Assembly (NCBI RefSeq): GCF_024464595.1
Contig: NZ_JANHAW010000002.1
Span: 1,240,001 to 1,304,000 of the forward strand
Length of the DNA stretch: 64,000 bases
Direction of reading: 5' to 3'
Source of the DNA: Halobellus litoreus
GTDB lineage: Archaea > Halobacteriota > Halobacteria > Halobacteriales > Haloferacaceae
Both the position numbers and the translations under genes were made by a program. This document shows, piece after piece, positions 16,788-25,666 of this stretch (within the stretch, counting starts at the first letter, position 1; each line of letters starts with the position of its first letter). Under the pieces are notes generated by a model. It was not told the origin of the DNA, ran no database searches, and was given only the letters and a program-made list of their open reading frames with translations.

Positions 16788-18182
16788 GCAGCAGGTGACA
16801 AACTCAGCGCGACGGAACGAGCGCTGCAGGACGCTCGCGACTCGCTCGACGAGGGGTTCTTTCCGCTCGAGTTCTTCCACGACGAGGACCTCCACGACCT
16901 GGAGATGGAGCGCATCATCGGACAGTCGTGGGTGTTCATCGGGCACGAATCGGAGATTCCGGAGCCGGGCGACTACGCCCGTCGGTACATCGGCGACGAC
17001 ACGTTCATTTTCGTACGCGACGAGCGCGGCGAGGTGAACCTGCTGTTCGATAGCTGTCGTCACCGCGGCGCGCAGGTCTGCCGCGCAGAGCAGGGCAACA
17101 CGTCGCACTTCCGGTGCCCCTACCACGGCTGGACGTACAAGAACGACGGCGACGCCGCCGGCATCCCGCAGAAGTCGAAGGCCTTCAAGAACCTCGACCG
17201 CGAGGAGTACGGGCTGGCGCACGCGCCCCGCTTGGAGAGCTACGAGGGCCTCGTGTTCGCCTCCCTCGCCGAGGAGGGCCCGTCGCTCGACGAGTGGCTC
17301 GGCGACTTCAAGTGGTACTTCGACGTCCACATGAAGCTTCCCGAGGGCGGGATGGAAGTCATCGGCGAGCCGCATCGCTGGGTCATCGACGCGAACTGGA
17401 AGACGATCGCCGACAACTTCAACGGTGACAGTTACCACACCGCGTGGGCGCACGGCTCGGTGCTCGACCTCGAACTGGGGGGCGAGGAGACGGTCGGCCA
17501 CGCGGGCACCGGCGACAGCCTCGACCGGCACATCCACTGCGACGGGCACACGACGAGTATGCGCGGCTTCGAGGACGAGGACGTCTTCCTCACGTATCCA
17601 GACGAGGTCGTCGAGGAACTGTTCACCAAAGAGGGCCTCTCGGATGCGCAGTGGACGCTCGCGAAACAGGCGCTGTCGTTCACCGGCGCGGTCTTCCCGA
17701 ACTTCGGATTCCTCCACTTCGGCGACACCACCGACGATCCGAACAAGGACGTCGCGCCCTTCTTCACCATCCGGAAGTGGCGGCCGCTCGGCCCCGACCA
17801 GATGGAGCTGTGGAGTTGGGGGCTGGCACCGAAGAACGCCCCCGAGGAGTTCAAACAGCGGATGTACAAGATGTACACCTCGAACTTCGGGCCGACGGGG
17901 AACTTCGAGCAGGACGACGTGCCCATCTGGAAGGGCATCACCGACTCCGCCAGCGGGCAGTTCGCCAGCAGTCAGAACCTCCAGTTGAACTACCAGATGG
18001 GCCTCGAGTGGATGAGCGAGATGGAACTCGACGAGGAGTGGCTCGGCCCCGGCTTCGCCTACTCGGAGAACCTCGAGGAGGGCGGGATGCGCCTGTTCCA
18101 CGAGCAGTGGTACGAGATGCTCGCGGGTAACGATCGAACCGACGCGACCGGCACGCCGATAAACATCCAGGAGGACCGGTGA
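16785..18182 (+). CDS. Aromatic-ring-hydroxylating dioxygenase, alpha (Rieske) subunit
   Basis: The Rieske [2Fe-2S] ligands are C91, H93, C111 and H114 (CRHRGAQVC and FRCPYHGW). The mononuclear iron site in NFNGDSYHTAWAH gives D215, H218 and H223, the Asp-x2-His-x4-His pattern of naphthalene/benzoate-type dioxygenases. Length 465 is typical. With the beta subunit it would form the terminal oxygenase that cis-dihydroxylates an aromatic ring. No ferredoxin or reductase gene is adjacent, so electrons must come from elsewhere. The beta gene overlaps its stop codon. Confidence 0.93.
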   Translation: MAAGDKLSATERALQDARDSLDEGFFPLEFFHDEDLHDLEMERIIGQSWVFIGHESEIPEPGDYARRYIGDDTFIFVRDERGEVNLLFDSCRHRGAQVCRAEQGNTSHFRCPYHGWTYKNDGDAAGIPQKSKAFKNLDREEYGLAHAPRLESYEGLVFASLAEEGPSLDEWLGDFKWYFDVHMKLPEGGMEVIGEPHRWVIDANWKTIADNFNGDSYHTAWAHGSVLDLELGGEETVGHAGTGDSLDRHIHCDGHTTSMRGFEDEDVFLTYPDEVVEELFTKEGLSDAQWTLAKQALSFTGAVFPNFGFLHFGDTTDDPNKDVAPFFTIRKWRPLGPDQMELWSWGLAPKNAPEEFKQRMYKMYTSNFGPTGNFEQDDVPIWKGITDSASGQFASSQNLQLNYQMGLEWMSEMELDEEWLGPGFAYSENLEEGGMRLFHEQWYEMLAGNDRTDATGTPINIQEDR

Positions 18183-18715
18183 TGTTGGCCGAACGCGAAT
18201 CGCAGTTGGAAGCCCTGCTCGTCGAACGCGAGGTCGAGCAGTTCCTCTACGAGGAGGCGGAACTGCTCGACAACCGCGAACTCCACGAGTGGTTCGACCA
18301 CGTCGCCGACGACATCAACTACCGGATGCCGCGGCGGCTGATGCGCGAGAACACCAGCAGCGTGTTCAGCGAACAGGGGTACTACTTCAACGAGGACTAC
18401 GGCTCGCTGAAGGCCCGCGTCGAGCGCTTCGACTCCGAGTACGCGTGGGCGGAGCGCCCTCCCACGCGAACGCGCCGCTACGTCACCAACGTGCGCGTCA
18501 CCCGGGAGGCCGAGGACCTCGCGGAGGACGAACTCTCCGTGGAGAGCAACCTCCTCGTGTACCTCAGCCGCGGCGACAGCGACGAGCACACGTTCTACTC
18601 GGCGCGGCGCGAGGACGTCCTCCGACGGCGCGGGGACACCTTCGAGATCGCAGACCGAGAGATCCGACTGGATCAGACGGTCTTGAGCACCGACAACGTC
18701 TCCATATTCCTATGA
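18182..18715 (+). CDS. Aromatic-ring-hydroxylating dioxygenase, beta subunit
   Basis: This 177-residue protein resembles small (beta) subunits of ring-hydroxylating dioxygenases, a SnoaL/NTF2-like fold: VEQFLYEEAELLDNRELHEW at the N-terminus, DDINYRMP, and a C-terminal RREDVLRRRGDTFEIADREI strand-rich region. ATG 18182 overlaps the alpha stop by one base; a GTG three bases upstream is also possible. It has a structural role in the alpha3beta3 oxygenase. Confidence 0.92.
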   Translation: MLAERESQLEALLVEREVEQFLYEEAELLDNRELHEWFDHVADDINYRMPRRLMRENTSSVFSEQGYYFNEDYGSLKARVERFDSEYAWAERPPTRTRRYVTNVRVTREAEDLAEDELSVESNLLVYLSRGDSDEHTFYSARREDVLRRRGDTFEIADREIRLDQTVLSTDNVSIFL

Positions 18716-19188
18716 CGGAGGATACCGACGCGGAACACTACCTCGAAGTCGCCGAAGAGACCGAAATCTGCGGCGACGACGCGACAGTGACCGTTCGACG
18801 GATCAGAACCCCCAAGGGTGAGCGGCTGGAGGTCCGCGCCGGCGACGACGTGCTCCGAGCCGACGCGCTCGGCCTCGAGAGCCTCTCGTGGCAGGACCTC
18901 GACGTCTTCGGGGACTTCCTCGGACACGAGTACGACCTCGCGACCCGCTCGGAATCGGCCGCGGACGACGACGTCGACTGCGAGTTCACGCTGAGCAACG
19001 AGTACGCCGACATCGTCGTCCGTAGCGTGGAGTCGCCGGACGGCGATCGCCTCGTGATCGAAGCACCGAAGAAGCACTTCAGCGTCCGCGTCGACGCCGA
19101 GGGCCTCACCGGTCTCGCCGCACAGGACACGAGCATCTTCTCGGAGTTCCTCGAGACGCCGCACGGCCCCGGTGGGCACGCGCACTGA
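18712..19188 (+). CDS. Third, unrecognised protein of the dioxygenase operon with an internally duplicated domain
   Basis: ATG 18712 overlaps the beta-subunit stop in an ATGA arrangement, implying coupled translation; the product has 158 residues. It consists of two similar halves. VTVRRIRTPKGERLEVRAGD with DVFGDFL in the first corresponds to IVVRSVESPDGDRLVIEAPK with SIFSEFL in the second. There are no cysteines or histidines arranged like a ferredoxin, so it is not an obvious electron carrier. I do not recognise the family. The coupling suggests a subunit, assembly factor or chaperone of this oxygenase. Confidence 0.8.
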   Translation: MTEDTDAEHYLEVAEETEICGDDATVTVRRIRTPKGERLEVRAGDDVLRADALGLESLSWQDLDVFGDFLGHEYDLATRSESAADDDVDCEFTLSNEYADIVVRSVESPDGDRLVIEAPKKHFSVRVDAEGLTGLAAQDTSIFSEFLETPHGPGGHAH

Positions 19189-19318
19189 CAGAGCGCTGCC
19201 GACGTGGACCGCCGGGCACTCGGGGTCGGCGCAGCACGGACAGCACCGCGAAGACGGACAGACAGACGATGGATATGCGGACGATCGACGCACGACCCGC
19301 GGACGAACCACCGACACA

Positions 19319-20821
19319 ATGACACAACAGTCATCACGAACACCAGGGGTAGAGGCGAGCAACTTCTCGATGGACGCGGACTGGACCGGCCTGTACGTCG
19401 GCGGCGAGTGGCGGTCGGCTGACGGCGAGGAGACGATTCCCGTCGAGAACCCCGCCACTCGCGAAGTGGTGAGCGAAGTCCCTGCCGGTACCGTCGCCGA
19501 CGTCGACGAGGCGTTCGAGGCGGCCGCGCGGGCGCAGGAAGAGTGGCGAGACGTCCTCCCGCAGGAGCGCGGCGAGATCATCCGCGACGTCCAGCACCTC
19601 ATCGAGACCTACCACGAGGAACTGACGGAACTGCTGGCGATCGAGTCCGGAAGCGCCCGGCCGAAGGCGTCTCGGGAGTTCACCTCGACGGGGGAGATGA
19701 TGCACGACGTCGCCACCTACCCCTTCCGGATGACGGGGAGCCACAGCCGATCGAAGATCGAGGGGAAGGAGAACATCGTCAAGCGCGAACCGGTCGGCGT
19801 CGTCAGCGTCATCTCGCCGTGGAACTTCCCGTTTCAGCTCTCGCTGCGTGCGGTCGCACCGGCGATCGCCCTCGGCAACAGCGTCGTGCTCAAACCTGCC
19901 ACCGAGACGCCGATCAGCGGCGGCCTCCTCATCGCGCGGCTGTTCGAGGCCGCCGGCCTCCCCGAGGGCGTCCTGAACGTCGTCACCGGTCACGGCTCGG
20001 AGATCGGCGACCGGGTCGCCTCCCATCCAGAGATGTCGGCCGTGGCGTTCACCGGGTCCACGTCAGTGGGACGGCGCGTCGCCCGCAACGCGGCCGGCGC
20101 ATTCGCGCTCCCGGCGATGGAACTCGGCGGCAACAACCCCCACGTCGTCCTCGACGACGCCGACGTCGAGCGCGCGGTCGACGCGGGGATCTTCGGCTCC
20201 TTCATGCATCAGGGGCAGATCTGCATCTCGATCAACCGCCACCTCGTCCACGAGGACGTCTACGACGAGTACGTCGAGCGGCTCGTCGAACGCGCGGCGG
20301 AACTGGCGGTCGGCGACCCCCTCGACGAGGAGACGATCGTCGGCCCGATTATCAACGAGGCCGAACGCGACGACATCCTCGCGTACATTGAGCAGTCCGT
20401 CGAACAGGGCGCGACGCTCGAACTCGGCGGCGACGCCGACGGCCTGCTGGTGGAGCCGACCGTGCTCTCAGATATGAGAAACGAGATGGCCGCCGCGTGC
20501 AACGAACACTTCGGTCCCGTCGCGCCGGTCGTTCCCTTCGGTGACGACGACGAGGCGGTCGAACTCGCGAACGACACCGAGTACGGGCTGGCCGCGTCGG
20601 TGCACTCCGAGCGGATCTCGCGTGCCCGCGACGTCGCCGACCGGATCGACGCCGGAATGGTCCACGTCAACGACCAACCGATCAACAACGAGCCCCACGT
20701 CCCGTTCGGCGGGACGAAGGCCTCCGGGATGGGTCGGTACAACGGCGAGTGGATCATCGACGAACTCACCGAGACGAAGTGGACGTCGATCCAGCACCAG
20801 CCGCGGGACTACCCGTTCTAA
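19319..20821 (+). CDS. NAD(P)-dependent aldehyde dehydrogenase (benzaldehyde/vanillin dehydrogenase-like)
   Basis: The 500-residue protein has ISPWNFPFQL, FTGSTSVGRRVA, the catalytic-Glu motif MELGGNNP and the catalytic-Cys motif HQGQICISINRHLV. PFGGTKASGMGRYNGEW follows near the C-terminus. I start at ATG 19319; the frame is open for another 49 codons of unlikely composition. It oxidises an aldehyde to an acid. The GQICISINR active-site context and the neighbours favour an aromatic aldehyde such as benzaldehyde, which is inference. It is 130 bp downstream of the dioxygenase operon. Confidence 0.9.
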   Translation: MTQQSSRTPGVEASNFSMDADWTGLYVGGEWRSADGEETIPVENPATREVVSEVPAGTVADVDEAFEAAARAQEEWRDVLPQERGEIIRDVQHLIETYHEELTELLAIESGSARPKASREFTSTGEMMHDVATYPFRMTGSHSRSKIEGKENIVKREPVGVVSVISPWNFPFQLSLRAVAPAIALGNSVVLKPATETPISGGLLIARLFEAAGLPEGVLNVVTGHGSEIGDRVASHPEMSAVAFTGSTSVGRRVARNAAGAFALPAMELGGNNPHVVLDDADVERAVDAGIFGSFMHQGQICISINRHLVHEDVYDEYVERLVERAAELAVGDPLDEETIVGPIINEAERDDILAYIEQSVEQGATLELGGDADGLLVEPTVLSDMRNEMAAACNEHFGPVAPVVPFGDDDEAVELANDTEYGLAASVHSERISRARDVADRIDAGMVHVNDQPINNEPHVPFGGTKASGMGRYNGEWIIDELTETKWTSIQHQPRDYPF

Positions 20822-20913
20822 TTCTCGCGTCACAGTGAGGGCAGCGCCGTCCGAGCGGGGACGGGAGACCGGAAGCGAGTCAGTCGCCCCGACGGGTCGT
20901 CCGACCGTACTGG

Positions 20914-21618
20914 CTACTCGACGGAGTCGGTGACGGAGCGCTTGGCCCGCCCGAACACCAGTTCGCCGTGTTCGAGGCCGTCGATCAGGGCCTCCGGGAG
21001 ACCGTGTTCGTCGACTTTCGCCTGGGTCTCCGCCTTGGGATACTCGACCCGGCGGAGATCGACGGTGGCCGACTCGACGTCGAGCACGGCGTACCCGGCG
21101 CGCCAGTCTCCGTCGCGAGGCAGCCCGACGCTGCCCGGGTTGACGACGACGCCCGCGTCGAACGCGGACTTCGCCTGGACGTGCGTGTGACCGACGACGA
21201 GTACGGACTCCTCCCCGAGGAGGTCCGCGGAGAAGTCCTCCGGGTAGGTGTAGGTGTTCGGCTTGTCGGGCGCGCCGTGGACGACTTTGACTTTTCCCCC
21301 GTACAGGTCGCGCTCGACCGGCAGCGACTCGATGTACGCGAGTTCGTCGTCGGTCAGGCGGTCAGTCGTCCAGAGTGCAGCCGATTTCGGAATCTCGTGG
21401 AAGTTGTCGTGGAAGTCGCCTAAGACCCCGCGGTCGTGGTTCCCCTGGATCGAGACGACGTCGTTCTCGCGGAACAGCTCGATGACCGCACTCGGAAACG
21501 GCCCGTATCCGACCACGTCGCCGGCGTGCACGACCGCGTCGACGTCGGGCATATCTTCCAGGACGGCTTCGAGGGCGGGGCGATTGGCGTGTACGTCACT
21601 GATGAGTCCGACTCGCAT
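20914..21618 (-). CDS. Calcineurin-like metallophosphoesterase (YfcE type)
   Basis: All two-metal phosphoesterase motifs are present in 234 residues: ISDVHAN, HAGDVVGYGP, QGNHDRG, VVHGAP and VVGHTHVQ, followed by NPGSVGLPRDG. Size matches small YfcE/MJ0936-type phosphodiesterases acting on small phosphoesters. It is divergent from the dikinase operon at 21785, with an AT-rich region between. Confidence 0.9.
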   Translation of the reverse strand: MRVGLISDVHANRPALEAVLEDMPDVDAVVHAGDVVGYGPFPSAVIELFRENDVVSIQGNHDRGVLGDFHDNFHEIPKSAALWTTDRLTDDELAYIESLPVERDLYGGKVKVVHGAPDKPNTYTYPEDFSADLLGEESVLVVGHTHVQAKSAFDAGVVVNPGSVGLPRDGDWRAGYAVLDVESATVDLRRVEYPKAETQAKVDEHGLPEALIDGLEHGELVFGRAKRSVTDSVE

Positions 21619-21725
21619 AGCGATACGTAGTAATTATAGTGTAATCAATCTACTCCTTTCTGCAGCAGTATTATTTCTCTTGTCCCGAGTTAAGAATACA
21701 ATAAAATCACTACTGGGGTAAATAG

Positions 21726-21760
21726 ATTACAAATTAAACCCACCTTCGTTAATTATAAAT
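21726..21760 (+). promoter_or_regulatory. Promoter of the split dikinase operon with ATTACAA element
   Basis: ATTACAA at 21726-21732 is followed 21 bp later by TTATAAAT (21753-21760), which lies about 27 bp before ATG 21785. The flanking sequence TAAATAGATTACAAA closely matches that upstream of 25717. Confidence 0.5.
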
Positions 21761-21784
21761 AGTTGTGCCACGCTGTCTATTCTC

Positions 21785-23695
21785 ATGGGATCAGATCAGG
21801 GTGCACCCGCGACGGCGGAAGAGGCTCCCAGTGACACAGTATCGTCCCGCGAGCGGTTTCCGTACGCCGGCGAGTTAGACCTGCCCGAAGAACTCGACGG
21901 GTGGGAGGAGATGTATCCGGAGTACTTCCAGTTCGAACTCACCGACGACCGGACCGACTACGAGCGCGGCCGGTTCTGGTTCTGGGACAAGAAGGACACC
22001 ACCGAGCCGGTGATGCCGTGGGACATGACGATCAGCGCGCAGGCCTGGCAGATCGCGATGGCACAGAACACGAGCCGGGTGTTCGCGATCCCGCCGTCGA
22101 TGTCGGTCGACATCCGCGTCGTCGCCGGCTACGCGTACTTCACCGGGATCAACGTCGAAGACGAGGAACTCCTGCAGGAACGCGCCCGGATCTTCGCCGA
22201 GCGCAGCGAGTACTACTACGAGAACTACGACGCGCTGTACAACGGCATCTGGCTCCCCGCCGTCAAGGAGATCGGCAACGAGATCGACTCCCTCGACGTG
22301 CCCGAAGAGCTCCCCGAATACGTCCCCGACGACGTCATCACCGAAGGGAAGGGACAGAGCCAGTCGACCCTCGACGTCATCAGGAACTACAACCGACTCA
22401 CCGAACTCGCGCTCGAAGGCTGGCAGCGCCACTTCGAGTTCCTGTACCTCGCGTACCTGGCGTATATGCAGTTCACCGAGACGAGTCGCGAACTGTTCCC
22501 GGACATCTCCGACGACGCGATCGGCAAGATGGTCTCGGCCGTCGAAGCCGACGTCTTCCGGCCGGATCAGGAGCTGAACGAGTTAGCCGAACTCGCCGTC
22601 GACCTCGGCGACGACGTCACCGACGTGCTGACGTCCGAAGCCGCCCCCGAGACGAAGATGGAACGCCTCCGGGAGACCGAGGCCGGGCGCGAGTTTATGG
22701 ATCGGTTCGACGCGGTCAAAGATCCGTGGTTCTATATGACCTACGGCGACGGGTTCCACAGCTACAAGGGCTCGTGGATCGAGGACCTCGAAGCGCCGTT
22801 CGACCACCTCGAATCCAAGATCGGCCGCCTGCAGGACGGCGAGGAGCTGGGTCGGGACTTCGAGGCCCTGCAGGAGGAGCGCGACGAGATCGTCGACGAG
22901 TACCGGCGATACCTCGACGCCGAGGAGCGCGAGGAGTTCGACCACGCCTACGAGACGTGTATGACGGTCTACGAGTACGCCGAGAACCACCAGTTCTGGA
23001 TCGAGAATTGGCTGCACACGATCGTCTTCCGCAAGATGCGAGAGTTCGGCCGACTGCTCGTCAACCACGGGCTGCTGGAAGACGCCGAAGACGTCTTCCT
23101 CTTCAACCGCTTCGAGGTCGCGGAACTCCTCGAAGAGGCCTGCGAGACGTGGGCGCTCGGGAAGGGCGCGTTCGTCTCCGAGCGCTGGCAGGACCGCGCC
23201 GCGAAGCGCCGGCAGACGTTCGAGGCGGCCAAGGAGTGGGACCCCTCGCCCGCGCTCGGCGACCCGCCCGAGGAGGTCACCGACCCGCTGATGCAGATGC
23301 TGTGGGGCATCACCACCGAGAAGGTCAACGACTGGCTCGACATCGAGTCCGACACGGGCGACGAGTCGCACCTGGAGGGGTTCGGTGCGTCGTCGGGCCG
23401 GGTCGAGGGGCCGGCGCGCGTGATCAACGATTCCAGCGACATCGACAAACTCGAAGAGGGGGAGGTGCTCGTCGCGCCCCTGACGAATCCCGCGTGGGCA
23501 CCGGTGTTCCCGCGGGCGGAGGGGGCCGTGACGGACGACGGCGGCATCACGAGCCACGCCGCGATCGTGTGCCGCGAGTACGGGCTGCCGGCCGTCACCG
23601 GCACCGGTCACGCCACGTCGTTCATCGAGACGGGCGACCTGATCCGTCTCGACGGCGAGACGGGCGAAGTCGATATCCTCGAGAAGGCGGAGTAA
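21785..23695 (+). CDS. PEP-utiliser mobile-domain protein, alpha subunit of a split dikinase (phenylphosphate synthase PpsA-like)
   Basis: The 636-residue protein ends with a swivelling phosphohistidine domain. GGITSHAAIVCREYGLPAV puts the phosphorylated His at about residue 591, only 46 residues from the end. There is no C-terminal PEP-binding barrel, so it is not an intact PEP synthase. The first 500 residues are an acidic, largely helical region with no catalytic motif I recognise, presumably substrate binding. An ATP-binding partner starts 33 bp downstream. Size and His position resemble the roughly 70-kDa alpha subunit of phenylphosphate synthase; rifampicin phosphotransferase uses the same order of modules. 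Confidence 0.82.
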   Translation: MGSDQGAPATAEEAPSDTVSSRERFPYAGELDLPEELDGWEEMYPEYFQFELTDDRTDYERGRFWFWDKKDTTEPVMPWDMTISAQAWQIAMAQNTSRVFAIPPSMSVDIRVVAGYAYFTGINVEDEELLQERARIFAERSEYYYENYDALYNGIWLPAVKEIGNEIDSLDVPEELPEYVPDDVITEGKGQSQSTLDVIRNYNRLTELALEGWQRHFEFLYLAYLAYMQFTETSRELFPDISDDAIGKMVSAVEADVFRPDQELNELAELAVDLGDDVTDVLTSEAAPETKMERLRETEAGREFMDRFDAVKDPWFYMTYGDGFHSYKGSWIEDLEAPFDHLESKIGRLQDGEELGRDFEALQEERDEIVDEYRRYLDAEEREEFDHAYETCMTVYEYAENHQFWIENWLHTIVFRKMREFGRLLVNHGLLEDAEDVFLFNRFEVAELLEEACETWALGKGAFVSERWQDRAAKRRQTFEAAKEWDPSPALGDPPEEVTDPLMQMLWGITTEKVNDWLDIESDTGDESHLEGFGASSGRVEGPARVINDSSDIDKLEEGEVLVAPLTNPAWAPVFPRAEGAVTDDGGITSHAAIVCREYGLPAVTGTGHATSFIETGDLIRLDGETGEVDILEKAE

Positions 23696-23728
23696 TCATA
23701 AGTACCAATCCCCCGTTACCGAACCATA

Positions 23729-24796
23729 ATGAACGATCCAACGTACACACTGCACTTCGGATCACCGGACTGTACCAAAGCGAACATCGGGCTCGTCGGC
23801 GGCAAGAACGCGTCGCTCGGCGAGTTGATGGAAGTCGGCGAGGGCGTTCAGGTCCCGCCCGGCTTCGCGGTCACGACCGACTTCTACGAGGCGTTCCTCG
23901 AGGAGCAATCGCTCGGCGAGTACATCGGAGAGCGACTGTCGACCGTCGAGATGGACGACGACAACGCCGTCGCCGCGGCGAGCGAGGACATCCGCGAGCA
24001 CATCGAGAGCGCGTCGTTCCCGGACTTTCTCGCCGACGAACTCGAATCCTCGTGGGAGACGCTCCAGGCCGAGACGGAGACGGACGAGCTGCAGGTCGCC
24101 GTTCGGTCCTCGGCGACCGCCGAGGACCTCCCCGACGCCAGTTTCGCCGGTCAACAGGACACCTACCTCAACGTCACCGACTTCGAGTCGGTCGCCCAGC
24201 GCACCAAGGAGTGTATGGCCAGCCTGTTCACGGCGCGCGCGATCACGTACCGCGAGGAGAACGGCTTCGACCGCGACGAGGTCCTCATCAGCGTCGGCAT
24301 CCAGAAGATGGTCGAGGCGCGGACCTCCGGCGTGATGTTCACGCTCAACCCCTCGAACGGGGACCAATCGAAAGTCCGTATCGAAGCGAACTGGGGACTC
24401 GGCGAGGCGGTCGTCAGCGGCGCGGTCACCCCGGACAGTTTCCTCGTCGACAAGCCCGTCTACAAGATCGTCGACCGCAACGTCCAGGAGAAGAGCGTGA
24501 TGACGGTCCCGACCGACGCCGGGACCGAAGAGGTCGAAATCGACGACGACAAGCGGGACGTGCCCTCGATCACGGCCGACGAGATCGTCAAACTGACCGA
24601 CCTCGCGAAGGCCATCGAACAGTACTACGACGAGCCGCAGGACATCGAGTGGGCGATCGAAGAGGCGGGCGACGACAAACGCTTCTACGTCCTCCAGAGC
24701 CGCCCCGAGACGACGTGGAACGAGGACGAGGAAACGACCGAGACCAGTACGACCTCGTCGCCGAGCACGGCAGAGCGGATTCTCGACCGACTGTAG
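23729..24796 (+). CDS. PEP synthase-type ATP-binding domain protein, beta subunit of the split dikinase (PpsB-like)
   Basis: The 355-residue protein is only the N-terminal ATP-grasp module of PEP synthases: VGGKNASLGEL, VRSSATAEDLPDASFAGQQD, GVMFTLNPSNGD, WGLGEAVVSGAVTPD, DIEWAIEEA and LQSRPETTW are all intact. It would use ATP to phosphorylate the histidine of the upstream subunit, giving AMP and phosphate. The mobile and PEP domains are absent, and length matches the roughly 40-kDa beta subunit of phenylphosphate synthase. It is almost certainly co-transcribed with 21785. Confidence 0.87.
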   Translation: MNDPTYTLHFGSPDCTKANIGLVGGKNASLGELMEVGEGVQVPPGFAVTTDFYEAFLEEQSLGEYIGERLSTVEMDDDNAVAAASEDIREHIESASFPDFLADELESSWETLQAETETDELQVAVRSSATAEDLPDASFAGQQDTYLNVTDFESVAQRTKECMASLFTARAITYREENGFDRDEVLISVGIQKMVEARTSGVMFTLNPSNGDQSKVRIEANWGLGEAVVSGAVTPDSFLVDKPVYKIVDRNVQEKSVMTVPTDAGTEEVEIDDDKRDVPSITADEIVKLTDLAKAIEQYYDEPQDIEWAIEEAGDDKRFYVLQSRPETTWNEDEETTETSTTSSPSTAERILDRL

Positions 24797-24871
24797 GGCG
24801 CGCGCTGCGGTCCCGACGTTCGACGACCCCCTCCCCGGATTCCGACTGTGCTATCGCCACGGAGGTACCGT

Positions 24872-25567
24872 TCAATCGACGGTCAGATCGACCGACGGCT
24901 CCGCCTGGCTGCCCACGACCTCGGCGTCCAGTACACCCCGTTCTTCGAGGAGCGGGACGATCTCGAAGAAGTTCTGTTCGTCGGTGGCGACGTCGGGGAC
25001 GTCGCGGACGGCGGGTTTCGGATCCATCGCGACCGAGAATCCGGCGCGCTCGAACAGGGGGATGTCGTGGGGGCCGTCCCCGACGGCGACGACCTGCTCG
25101 TGGTCGATGCCGAGCGCCGCGACCAGGTCGTCGAGGACGGGGCCCTTCCCCCGATCGACGATGTCGCCCCGGAGTTCGCCCGTGAGGACGCCGTCTTCGA
25201 CGACCGGATCGTTCGCGCGCCGCCAGTCGAAGCCCAGTTCGTCTGCGATCCGGTCGGCCAGCGGCGTCAGCGCCGTGAAGATAGCGGTCTGGCAGGTGAC
25301 GTTGCCGGCGACGGCCCGCGCGCCGGGCGCGAACGAAAGCGACTGCACGAGCCGGTCGAGTTCCGCCGCCGAGACCCCTTCGAAGAGCGGGAAGATCTGC
25401 TCGGAGAGCGCCTCCATCGCGTCGAGGTCGTGCTCCCAGACGTCGGTCTTTACCCGCTGGAACTCGTCTTCGACGCCGGCGTGGGCGGCGAGCGACTCGA
25501 CGATGTCGCCGTCGATGAGCGTCTCGTCGCCGTCGAAGACGACGAGTTCGTACGTCCTGTCGTTCAT
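24872..25567 (-). CDS. HAD-superfamily phosphatase (SerB/phosphoserine phosphatase-like)
   Basis: HAD motif I is FDGDETLIDGD at the N-terminus. A helical cap with the basic stretch FAPGARAV follows, then IFTALTPLA, the motif III lysine in VDRGKGPVLDDL, and motif IV GDGPHDIPLFERAG. ATG 25567 (231 residues) is preceded at 28 bp by TATTATAT near 25590-25598; the open frame extends 25 codons further. It is related to phosphoserine phosphatase, though motif I reads DGDET rather than the usual DxDxT. It converges with the dikinase operon and could act on its product, but serine metabolism is equally possible. Confidence 0.82.
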   Translation of the reverse strand: MNDRTYELVVFDGDETLIDGDIVESLAAHAGVEDEFQRVKTDVWEHDLDAMEALSEQIFPLFEGVSAAELDRLVQSLSFAPGARAVAGNVTCQTAIFTALTPLADRIADELGFDWRRANDPVVEDGVLTGELRGDIVDRGKGPVLDDLVAALGIDHEQVVAVGDGPHDIPLFERAGFSVAMDPKPAVRDVPDVATDEQNFFEIVPLLEERGVLDAEVVGSQAEPSVDLTVD

Positions 25568-25666
25568 CTCTCTCCGCGTACGCCGGGCGTCGATATAATA
25601 CGCCGGTATCTCCGCTCGTTCCGGTCGACCGATCTCACTCACTCCGGCGTCCAGCGGCTAAAACAG

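Noticed and set aside
21785-24796. Frameshifted or split phosphoenolpyruvate synthase pseudogene
   Set aside because: Module order is mobile domain first, ATP domain second. Both frames are intact with proper starts, and the PEP-binding barrel is absent rather than broken. A genuine two-subunit dikinase fits better.
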